This document shows, piece by piece, positions 1 through 6,164 of a stretch of 9,600 bases of DNA. Within the stretch, counting starts at the first letter, position 1. Every line of letters starts with the position of its first letter. Under the pieces are notes generated by a model. That model made no database searches. It saw nothing but the letters and a program-made list of their open reading frames with translations, and had not been told where the DNA came from. The position numbers were made by a program, and so were the translations under genes. This DNA is from Rhodospirillales bacterium. GTDB lineage: Bacteria > Pseudomonadota > Alphaproteobacteria > Micavibrionales > UBA2020. Where the stretch lies: contig JAHFPI010000065.1 in NCBI GenBank assembly GCA_023266795.1, positions 1 to 9,600 of the forward strand, given 5' to 3'.

Positions 1-1
1 A

Positions 2-262
2 TCATCCGACCTGATATCCGCGCAAACGGCGGATAGCGTGACCGCCTCCCTTTCCAAGCTTCTGTCGAGCAATATTGCCATTGAAAAGGAAGATGTGGGG
101 CTCGCCGGAAAAGTGACGCTGGAAGAAATGGCCCGTGACCTGATGAAGCCGGTGATCAAGGCATGGCTTGACCAGCATTTGCCCGCCATCATCGAAAGGG
201 CGGTGCAGAGAGAAGTTGAAAAACTTTCCCGCCGCGCGATGGACCGCCTGCCGCCATCCTGA
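2..262 (+). CDS. popZ: PopZ-like (DUF2497) polar organizing protein, C-terminal fragment
   Basis: The frame is open from the left edge of the window and ends with TGA at 260-262. The 86 visible residues are therefore the C-terminus of a gene that starts upstream; the GTG at 38 is internal and not a real start. The last 50 or so residues carry the family hallmark: an acidic helix (LEEMARDLMKPVIKAWLDQH), the LPAII turn, and a final amphipathic helix ending in basic LSRRAMDR. In PopZ this C-terminal helical region drives self-assembly into a polar matrix that holds the chromosomal centromere complex ParB-parS. The family is characteristic of Alphaproteobacteria. The N-terminal partner-binding helix and the acidic proline-rich linker would lie outside the window, so I cannot check them. 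The family assignment is firm; the assembly role is inferred from family knowledge. Confidence 0.82.
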   Translation, partial: SSDLISAQTADSVTASLSKLLSSNIAIEKEDVGLAGKVTLEEMARDLMKPVIKAWLDQHLPAIIERAVQREVEKLSRRAMDRLPPS

Positions 263-271
263 TTTATTGTA

Positions 272-300
272 TGGAACAAATAACGCGGGCGCAGTATAAT
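272..300 (+). promoter_or_regulatory. Candidate sigma70-type promoter for the PH-domain gene
   Basis: A perfect TATAAT at 295-300 lies 32 nt before the ATG at 333. The hexamer 17 nt further upstream, TGGAAC at 272-277, matches TTGACA in only three positions. The 70-nt gap after the popZ-like gene leaves room for a separate start of transcription. The -10 box is convincing and the -35 box is weak. Confidence 0.4.
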
Positions 301-332
301 TCCTGACAGGAAGCGCGTTCTGAGGGGGTGCA

Positions 333-965
333 ATGCTTTACGTCCAGCAGTCTTTAGGCCCGGAAGAAGAAATTCTGCTGGGAGCCAGATTCCACTGGAT
401 GTATACCGTGCGGGCCGTGTTCTGGATTCTTTTCGGCCTTGCGCTGGGCATTGCGGTCGGCTACGGCGCCATCTGGTGGACGGTAACGCAGTATATCCGC
501 GATTACTATCCCAACCTGCCGGAAGCGCTGTTTGACAAATACTGGCACGACACCGTGATGGCGATGGGCGGCTACCTGAAAATCCTCTGGTCGCTGCATC
601 CTGTTCTGCGCTTCTCTATTCTGGGCTTCTTTCTGCTTGGCCTGTTTTTCTTCGCCCATCTGATGATTGTAAAGGCCACCACCGAAATTGCCGTCACCAA
701 CCAGCGCGTGATCTATAAGAAGGGCCTCATCGCCCGCCATGTGGGAGAGCTCGGCATCGACCGTATCGAGGGCGTCTCTGTCAGTCAGGGCGTCTGGGGC
801 CGGATCTGGGGCTATGGCACCGTTATCATCCGTGGCATGGGCGTCGGCGAGGTCATCCTGCCGGCACTGATTGAGGAGCCGATCTCTTTCCGTAAGGCCA
901 TTCAGGAAGCAAGGTCAATGCGGGATAAGGGCGGCGTCGTCAAAACGACGCATGAGGATTTTTAA
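333..965 (+). CDS. Inner-membrane protein with bacterial PH domain (bPH_2/YdbS-like)
   Basis: This is a 210-residue protein starting at an ATG with a strong GAGGGGG Shine-Dalgarno a few bases upstream. Two hydrophobic segments, residues about 27-49 and 92-114, look like membrane spans. They are separated by a loop rich in aromatic and charged residues. Residues about 115-195 form the bPH_2 domain: the TTEIAVTNQRVIYKKGLI start is the family signature (a strand, then 'TNQRV' and 'kkGli'). It is followed by the IDRIEGVSVSQGVWGRIWGYG core and a final strand and helix. Related membrane-anchored bPH_2 proteins are common but mostly uncharacterised. The fold is pleckstrin-homology-like, and its ligand is generally unknown. 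It stands alone between the popZ-like gene and the peptidase gene, with 111 nt to the next start. I give no specific function. Confidence 0.85.
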   Translation: MLYVQQSLGPEEEILLGARFHWMYTVRAVFWILFGLALGIAVGYGAIWWTVTQYIRDYYPNLPEALFDKYWHDTVMAMGGYLKILWSLHPVLRFSILGFFLLGLFFFAHLMIVKATTEIAVTNQRVIYKKGLIARHVGELGIDRIEGVSVSQGVWGRIWGYGTVIIRGMGVGEVILPALIEEPISFRKAIQEARSMRDKGGVVKTTHEDF

Positions 966-1076
966 TTCTCCACTTAAATTACATAAAGTTTTTAGGGATA
1001 AAACGGTTCCCGAAAAATGACTTTTTTGGTATCCTTAGCACATGATATTTTCGCGAGGCGATGATGGAGCAACGAC

Positions 1077-1667
1077 ATGAATGAACTTATCAGGAAGAAC
1101 AATGCGGCAGCGGAAGCGTACCACGCCGATCGTCGCGGCTTTCTGAAGCACGGCCTGCTGTTTTCCGCAGCGTTGGGGTTCTGGACTCCGTCGCTCGCCT
1201 GGGCAGCAGGGCAGGCGCCTGCCAGCGTCCGTCTGATATCCCTCTCCAACGCGCATACGGGCGAGAAGTTCAGGGGCGAATACTGGTTTGGCGGCGAATA
1301 TCTGCCTCAGGCTTTCAGTGAGATTAAAAGCGTCATGCGGGATCACCGCACCAATGAGACGTTTCCGATCGATCCGCGACTAATGGATGTGCTGTTTGTT
1401 TTGCGCCATCGGCTCGCAAATCAGGCGGCTTTCGAAGTTTTCTCCGGCTACCGTTCGCCGTCGACCAATGCGCTGCTGCGCGAGACCAGCAACGGAGTCG
1501 CCCGGGGCAGCCTGCACATGCAGGGTCAGGCAGTCGACATTAACCTGCCGGGGACGCGGCTTTCCCACCTTGAAAGGTCGGCCATTACACTTAAGGCGGG
1601 CGGGGTGGGATTCTATCCCAAAAGCGATTTTGTGCACGTGGATACGGGCCGTACCCGCACTTGGTAA
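1077..1667 (+). CDS. Tat-exported DUF882/M15_2 murein peptidase (MepK/YcbK-like)
   Basis: This 196-residue protein has a GGAG ribosome site at 1066-1069, 7 nt before the ATG. The N-terminus carries a twin-arginine signal: DRRGFLK at residues 18-24, a hydrophobic stretch, and a likely AWA cleavage site at 41-43. Export would therefore be of a folded, metal-loaded enzyme. The C-terminal half fits Peptidase_M15_2 (DUF882). It has SGYRSP at 123-128, the SLHMQGQAVDI block with His147 and Asp154, and FVHVDTG with His187; these three residues are the expected zinc ligands. E. coli MepK, a family member of similar length (182 residues), cleaves peptidoglycan cross-links, including 3-3 links, in the periplasm. 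A role in cell-wall remodelling follows from the family; the bond cut here is not shown by sequence. The gene seems monocistronic, with 111 and 177 nt flanking gaps. Confidence 0.88.
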   Translation: MNELIRKNNAAAEAYHADRRGFLKHGLLFSAALGFWTPSLAWAAGQAPASVRLISLSNAHTGEKFRGEYWFGGEYLPQAFSEIKSVMRDHRTNETFPIDPRLMDVLFVLRHRLANQAAFEVFSGYRSPSTNALLRETSNGVARGSLHMQGQAVDINLPGTRLSHLERSAITLKAGGVGFYPKSDFVHVDTGRTRTW

Positions 1668-1706
1668 CCTTTCCTCATAGAAATTAGAGCGTATCCGGCA
1701 GCTTGC

Positions 1707-1735
1707 TTGGCTTTTACCGCCATTAGCAATAATAT
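1707..1735 (+). promoter_or_regulatory. Candidate promoter in the AT-rich region ahead of the carbonic anhydrase gene
   Basis: The 177-nt gap 1668-1844 is much more AT-rich than its surroundings. TTGGCT at 1707-1712 and TAATAT at 1730-1735 are spaced 17 nt apart, and each matches the sigma70 consensus at four of six positions. No better pair was seen. The transcript would have a leader of roughly 100 nt. This is a weak call by eye. Confidence 0.27.
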
Positions 1736-1844
1736 TACAAAAATATGTTATTAGAAGAAATATCCATACAAAAATGGTGGTGTATTAGAAATATTCTATG
1801 TTAGAGTCGACTTCCGAACAACATAGGAATGGGAGGAAAAGAGC

Positions 1845-2507
1845 ATGTCTGACCTGCAACACCTGTTTGAAAATAACCGCCGCTGGGCAGAAGACCAACT
1901 GGCCCAGGACCCTCTTTATTTTAAAAAGCTGGCGGCGCTACAGGCTCCCCAGTACCTGTGGATAGGCTGCTCCGATAGCCGCGTGCCCGCCAACCAGATC
2001 GTCGGCTTGCTGCCGGGGGAAGTTTTTGTCCACCGCAACGTCGCCAATCTGGTGGTGCATACGGACATGAACGCGCTGTCCGTCATCCAGTTTGCGGTCG
2101 AAGTCCTTCAGATCCGCAACATTATCGTTTGCGGGCACTACGATTGCGGCGGCGTCCATGCCGCCTACGAGAACCGGCAGCTGGGCCAGATCGACAACTG
2201 GCTGCGCAATATCAAGGACGTTTATCACGGCAACCGGCATGAGCTTGAGGCCATTTCCAAAGAGTCCCGTCGTATCGACCGCCTCTGCGAGTTGAACGTC
2301 ATCGAGCAGGTGCGCAACGTCTGCCATACGACCATCGTGCAGAACGCCTGGGCCAAAGGCCAGGATCTGTCCGTGCACGGCCTGATCTACGACATCTCGA
2401 ATGGCATTATTCAGGATTTGTCGGTATGCATTAACGATGCCGACCAGCTCTCCGGGATTTATCAGATGTCCAGCAAGCCTTTTCAAAAGGTAAAGCTGGC
2501 GGTCTGA
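1845..2507 (+). CDS. can: Beta-class carbonic anhydrase (Can-like, type II)
   Basis: This is a 220-residue enzyme, the same length as E. coli Can. It interconverts CO2 and bicarbonate in the cytoplasm, supplying bicarbonate for carboxylation reactions. The ATG is preceded by GGGAGG at 1831-1836. Zinc ligands and catalytic residues are all present: Cys42 and Asp44 with Arg46 in the CSDSR motif, and His98 and Cys101 in CGHYDCGGV. HRNVAN lies at 63-68. Trp39, Arg64 and Tyr182 match, within one residue, the Trp39/Arg64/Tyr181 trio that forms the non-catalytic bicarbonate pocket in the Haemophilus influenzae and E. coli enzymes, so type II allosteric behaviour is likely. The gene has its own AT-rich upstream region. 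It converges on the M48 protease gene with 4 nt between stops. Identification is secure. Confidence 0.97.
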   Translation: MSDLQHLFENNRRWAEDQLAQDPLYFKKLAALQAPQYLWIGCSDSRVPANQIVGLLPGEVFVHRNVANLVVHTDMNALSVIQFAVEVLQIRNIIVCGHYDCGGVHAAYENRQLGQIDNWLRNIKDVYHGNRHELEAISKESRRIDRLCELNVIEQVRNVCHTTIVQNAWAKGQDLSVHGLIYDISNGIIQDLSVCINDADQLSGIYQMSSKPFQKVKLAV

Positions 2508-2511
2508 CGGC

Positions 2512-3591
2512 TCACTTCTGCTGAAAATTAGGCACCAGTTCCTCGCGGCGGGATTTTTTCAGGGCGATTTCACGGTGGGTGCGCTCGATGGCGAGGAAGC
2601 GCTCCGGCGTCGTCGGATGATCGGCGCCCATGCTGACGGACTTGGGCATTTCCGCAGCCGCCCGCCGCCAGAAGTCGGCGACAAACGACGAATTGTATCC
2701 CGCGCGCTCCATGAAATACATTCCCACATAATCGGCCTCCTGTTCAAAGGCGATGGAGAAACGCCGGGCGCCCAGCTCCTGCCCGAGCTGGCCGACCTGA
2801 CCGCCGCTGTTCACGCCTGCCGCCGCCAGCAGGGAATCGATGGCCAGCCCGCCGATGGTGCCGACCATGGCGTTCTCCCGCTGTTTGTCGATATGGTGCA
2901 TGGCGAGATGGCCGAGTTCATGCGCGATGACCAGCGCGACTTCGTTGTTATTTTCGGCGAAATGCAGGATGCCTTTCGAGAGGAGAATACGTTTGCCGTC
3001 TGTGAAAGCGTTGATGTCGTTGCTCTCGGAGTCCAACACCACCGGATAGTTGCAGGCCGTGACAGGCTGGACGGAGGCATTGATCAGGCTGCCGTTTCTC
3101 TCCAGCAGGATATCGGCCTGCCTGTAGCCGCCCTGCCGCAGTGCCTCATCGGCGGTCTTGCGGGCTTTGTCGCCGTGAGGGATGTCCGTGCCGTTGATGG
3201 CGACGATGAAATCGCCGGAGTGGATGCCGGCGCGGGCTGCCGGAGAGCGGGGCGCGACATGCTGCACCGCCAGACGGGCATGCAGGTTATAAAGGCTGGC
3301 GACGGCCTGATGATATTCCGGCCTGACGGATTCGAGGTTCCACGCGGTCATGCCGAATGACGGGGCGGTTTTGTCGCCGCAGAAACCGGCATTCGCGGCC
3401 AGAATCGGGAAGGAGACGTTGAAAACGAGATCCTGATCCTCGATGATCCGCTTGTAGGCGATCTCTTTCTCGCGCTCGGTTTCCTGACGGATTTCCAGGC
3501 TGCTGCCCTGCGGCGCCAGCGTAACGGGGCCGGCGCAGGCGGTAAGCGCCAGAAGGCAAAGACCGGCGAAGGGCAGCGCGGGGTTTTTCAT
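2512..3591 (-). CDS. PDZ-M48 family metalloprotease lipoprotein
   Basis: This 359-residue protein starts with a lipoprotein signal: a hydrophobic stretch and the lipobox LTAC, with Cys19 as the lipidated residue. Residues about 100-175 form a PDZ domain (ARLAVQHVAPRSPAARAGI, then GDFIVAINGTDI). The M48 zinc-peptidase domain follows: HELGH at 224-228, the EQEAD motif with Glu283 as probable third zinc ligand, and DHPTTPER with His325, matching the conserved 'HP....R' element that regulates the active site in BepA-type enzymes. Cys71 and Cys180 flank the PDZ domain and could form a periplasmic disulfide. M48 lipoproteins and periplasmic M48 enzymes such as LoiP and BepA act in outer-membrane protein quality control; that role is inferred here. 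The start lies 4 nt after the stop of the upstream lipoprotein gene and lacks a clear ribosome site, so translational coupling is likely. Confidence 0.92.
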   Translation of the reverse strand: MKNPALPFAGLCLLALTACAGPVTLAPQGSSLEIRQETEREKEIAYKRIIEDQDLVFNVSFPILAANAGFCGDKTAPSFGMTAWNLESVRPEYHQAVASLYNLHARLAVQHVAPRSPAARAGIHSGDFIVAINGTDIPHGDKARKTADEALRQGGYRQADILLERNGSLINASVQPVTACNYPVVLDSESNDINAFTDGKRILLSKGILHFAENNNEVALVIAHELGHLAMHHIDKQRENAMVGTIGGLAIDSLLAAAGVNSGGQVGQLGQELGARRFSIAFEQEADYVGMYFMERAGYNSSFVADFWRRAAAEMPKSVSMGADHPTTPERFLAIERTHREIALKKSRREELVPNFQQK

Positions 3592-3595
3592 CGCG

Positions 3596-4264
3596 TTAAT
3601 GGTTTTTCTCTGCTCCGGCGCAGGTTCTTGTGATCTCTTCGTTGGAACGGGTCACGCTGTCTTCGTCATGCGGGCTCTGGCCGACGAGCTTTGCAGCGAT
3701 TCTTCCGTCTTTAAACAGCACGTAGAAGGGCACCGGCCCGGAATAGCCGCTGTATCCGCCTAACTTCTTTTTCCGGTCCATGGTGCCGCAGACGACCCAG
3801 CCCGATACCCGCTTTGTGTGGAATCTCCGGTTCTCTTCCGTATGGCCTTTTATCGGCGGGCTGAACTGGTAGACCGGCGCCGTCGAGCCGAAAAACATAT
3901 TCGAGGAAAAATCGGCGGAGAAATCTTCCTTGATGATCTCCCGGTAATTTTCTGGCAACGGCGACTCATAGTTGCTGCTGATGGAGACCGTGTTATTTCT
4001 GCTTATCGAGACTTCATTGCTGCTTACCGGAACTTCATGTCTGATGATCAAGGGCCTGTTATTTCCGCTGATGGAAACTTCAGGTTTGGTTATTGGAGCT
4101 TCATTATCCTTACTTACCGGGGCTTCTTTTTGGCTGACGGGAACTTCATTTCTTCTGATCGAGACTTCACGCCCCCTGTGTGTCGGCCCCATATCGGGGA
4201 AGTAGCCGCATCCTGCCAGGAGAAGGAGGCAGGCAAACGGCAATGCTGTAAAAACATGTTTCAT
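3596..4264 (-). CDS. Repeat-containing lipoprotein of unknown function
   Basis: This 222-residue protein has a lipoprotein signal with lipobox LAGC and Cys19 as the lipidation site. The start is supported by AAGGA about 8 nt upstream. Residues 33-107 are about ten imperfect 7-8 residue repeats of the form E-[VA]-[PS]-[VI]-S-x-x-(N), for example EVPVSSN and EVSISRNN. The C-terminal part, residues about 115-222, is a separate small domain. It contains GWVVCGTMD, GGYSGYSGPVPFYVLF and a second cysteine near the end; Cys159 and Cys215 could pair. From memory, a 'VCG...GGY.G..PF' pattern occurs in other small secreted proteobacterial proteins of unknown function. The gene lies 4 nt ahead of the M48 protease gene, which suggests the two act in the same compartment, perhaps together. 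I know of no defined function. Confidence 0.82.
   Translation of the reverse strand: MKHVFTALPFACLLLLAGCGYFPDMGPTHRGREVSIRRNEVPVSQKEAPVSKDNEAPITKPEVSISGNNRPLIIRHEVPVSSNEVSISRNNTVSISSNYESPLPENYREIIKEDFSADFSSNMFFGSTAPVYQFSPPIKGHTEENRRFHTKRVSGWVVCGTMDRKKKLGGYSGYSGPVPFYVLFKDGRIAAKLVGQSPHDEDSVTRSNEEITRTCAGAEKNH
3944..4168 (-). repeat. Ten imperfect 7-8 codon repeats in the lipoprotein gene
   Basis: The units run EVSIRRN, EVPVSQK, EAPVSKDN, EAPITKP, EVSISGNN, RPLIIRH, EVPVSSN, EVSISRNN, TVSISSNY and ESPLPENY (residues 33-107). Protein-level periodicity is clear while the codons have diverged. The repeat is therefore an old, selected structural feature rather than a recent slippage product. Confidence 0.85.
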
Positions 4265-4287
4265 TTTATATCCTTCATCGTAACGCG

Positions 4288-4317
4288 ATTATGTGACATG
4301 GCGGGCCGGATTTGCAA
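4288..4317 (-). promoter_or_regulatory. Candidate internal promoter for the lipoprotein-M48 gene pair
   Basis: Read on the - strand, TTGCAA (4312-4317) and CATAAT (4288-4293) are separated by 18 nt and match the sigma70 consensus at four and five of six positions. They sit in the 70-nt gap between the methyltransferase stop and the lipoprotein start. Transcription would begin about 17 nt before the ATG, just upstream of its ribosome site. The pair could thus be expressed separately from the rest of the block. Confidence 0.42.
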
Positions 4318-4334
4318 GGGGGGACTTCAAATAT

Positions 4335-6146
4335 TCAGGAAAGGGAAGGCTTTTTCCGGCACCAGAAAAGGTACATCTGCCCGAATGTGCCGGGGTTCTT
4401 CTGCTCGAAGAGGCGCCAGTTGTCCAGATTAGTATTTTCGGTGTCGTCCGGATACTGCTGGCCGTACTCGTCGAGTACGGCGGGGTGAAGGACAAAGCCA
4501 AGAAAATCCAGTTTCAGTTCCTCCAGCATGTGCCCGATCTCGGGCAGGTCATAGTTGCGCTCCTGCACGTTAAACAGCAGGTCGCGGTACATGCTCATAT
4601 GATAATAATCCGTAAACTGCGCGAGGTTTGAAAGAACAGCGGGCGCGAGAAGCTGCGGGCCGTTTCTGCGGAAGCGTTTCATGCTGTCGAAGTCGCCCGC
4701 ATAATTTTCCCGCCGCCGGGTCTCCTGCGCCGCGATGATGTCCCGCCGCGCGGTTTTGCTGTAAAGGCCGATCGTCATCAGCCCGTCCGGTTTCAGCAGG
4801 TTGCAAAGAACTTCCCAGCCCTTTACGGGATCCTGCATATGGTGCAGTACGCCGCCCGAGACGATGTAGTCAAATTCTTCGCCGAGCGTCCCCAGCCGCA
4901 GGATATCCGCTTGCCGGAAGGTGACATTTTTAACGTTGTATTCTGCCGCCTTGTTGATCGCATAGGCCAGGCTGCTGCGGCTGAGATCGACCGCCAGTAT
5001 TTCCGCTTTGGGAAAAATGCCGGCAAGCGTGATGGGCTCCATGCCCGTGCCGCAGCCTGCGGAGAGGATTTTTATTTTTCTGTCGCGCAGATGTTCCGCA
5101 ACCCCCCACTGCCGGTTGATCCAGCTGTGCAGGACGGTGATTTTTGGGGGTGATACCCAGCGCGGGTAGGGGAACTGCTCGTACTGCGCCTGCACCTGCG
5201 TCGAAACGCCACCGTCGATGGGTGTGATCGCCGTAATGCCCGCCGCCGTTTTGCGCAGGGCGTTATAATCCGCGACCTGCGCTTTCACGACATCGCCGAT
5301 GTCCGGCGCTGAAGCGAAATTTTGCAGGAGGCTGTCGGCGTTTTTAAGCGTATAAAGCGGCGCGTAACAGGCGAACAGCGCGACGCTGGCGGCATCGCGG
5401 GCTGTTTTTTCATCCGTTTCAATGCGTCCCCGCAGGGTATCAACCTTCTGCTGTTCTTCTTCTGTGCAGTCGAGAATGTAGTCGGTAAAAAAACTGTGGT
5501 GCGCCAGGGCGCTTGCCAGAAGTACGCTTTCTTCGGGGGTGAATTTCTTTTTATCCCTGTCGTAATCTTCCAGCAGGTGCTTGCGCAGATGCGCGATGAA
5601 TTCCTCGAAAACCCGGCTGTAGGCGGAAAGGACTTTGATGCCCAGCAGGAAACAGGGCGTGAAGAGGGGCTTGAAATCCGTCAAGCCTTCGAAAAAAGCC
5701 TTGTTGGCAGGGTCGAGGGGCTTTTTATCCCTGAGGCCGAAGGCGGCATGGAAGGCCGGCGTATGCAGCAAATGGGTGGCCCACAACATGCGCATTTTCG
5801 AGCAGTCCAGGGTCTTGTGCGTTTTCAGGCATTCCACCACCGTATATTCGGTCAGCTCGTCATATTTGGAAATCCTCTGTTCTCCGCCCAGCTCCATGAA
5901 GCGTTCTTTGTAGCCGAGCGATGCGGGATTGGCGCGGATTGCAAACATATAATAAGGGAAGGCCTCCGTCGTCCGCCCCTGCGCGGCATAAAGCTCTCCC
6001 ATGAGCGCCAGCGCCGCATGGTCTTTGATGTCCCGCCGCAGAATTTCCATCAGGCAGCGTTCTGCTTCGCCGTATTTTTTCTTGTCTATAAGGCCCCTTG
6101 CCGCATTGAGCAGGGCCACGGGGGACGCTTTGGCGGGGTTCAACAT
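4335..6146 (-). CDS. TPR-repeat class I SAM-dependent methyltransferase
   Basis: This is a 603-residue cytosolic protein without a signal peptide. Residues about 10-76 hold two TPR units (KKYGEAERCLMEILRR; AALALMGELYAAQGRTTEAF). Residues about 90-310 are a helical region I do not recognise. The motif QYEQFPYPRW at 321-330 introduces the methyltransferase. The Rossmann fold follows: glycine-rich motif I LSAGCGTGME at 361-370, the acidic ribose-binding Asp387 in ILAVDLS, QADI at 412-415, and GGVLHHM at 431-437 with the adjacent proline. I recall a similar 'YE..PYPRW' element ahead of the methyltransferase domain in other alphaproteobacterial TPR-methyltransferases of unknown substrate. The start follows the outer-membrane protein stop by 18 nt with only a weak ribosome site. 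The TPRs suggest a protein partner or protein substrate; methylation of a glycan or lipid precursor is equally possible. Confidence 0.87.
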   Translation of the reverse strand: MLNPAKASPVALLNAARGLIDKKKYGEAERCLMEILRRDIKDHAALALMGELYAAQGRTTEAFPYYMFAIRANPASLGYKERFMELGGEQRISKYDELTEYTVVECLKTHKTLDCSKMRMLWATHLLHTPAFHAAFGLRDKKPLDPANKAFFEGLTDFKPLFTPCFLLGIKVLSAYSRVFEEFIAHLRKHLLEDYDRDKKKFTPEESVLLASALAHHSFFTDYILDCTEEEQQKVDTLRGRIETDEKTARDAASVALFACYAPLYTLKNADSLLQNFASAPDIGDVVKAQVADYNALRKTAAGITAITPIDGGVSTQVQAQYEQFPYPRWVSPPKITVLHSWINRQWGVAEHLRDRKIKILSAGCGTGMEPITLAGIFPKAEILAVDLSRSSLAYAINKAAEYNVKNVTFRQADILRLGTLGEEFDYIVSGGVLHHMQDPVKGWEVLCNLLKPDGLMTIGLYSKTARRDIIAAQETRRRENYAGDFDSMKRFRRNGPQLLAPAVLSNLAQFTDYYHMSMYRDLLFNVQERNYDLPEIGHMLEELKLDFLGFVLHPAVLDEYGQQYPDDTENTNLDNWRLFEQKNPGTFGQMYLFWCRKKPSLS

Positions 6147-6164
6147 CGCGTTTTGAATCCGTTC

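Noticed and set aside
38..262. A 74-residue gene starting at GTG 38
   Set aside because: The frame is open back to the left edge, and the protein matches only the C-terminal domain of a longer family, so the GTG is internal.
1010..1029. Hairpin CCGAAAAA-TGAC-TTTTTTGG as a terminator for the PH-domain gene
   Set aside because: The stem is almost all A-T pairs with one G-T wobble, and no T-run follows it. It is too weak to call an intrinsic terminator.
2575..3360. A 261-codon + strand open frame
   Set aside because: It lies wholly antisense to the PDZ-M48 protease gene, whose catalytic motifs are intact.
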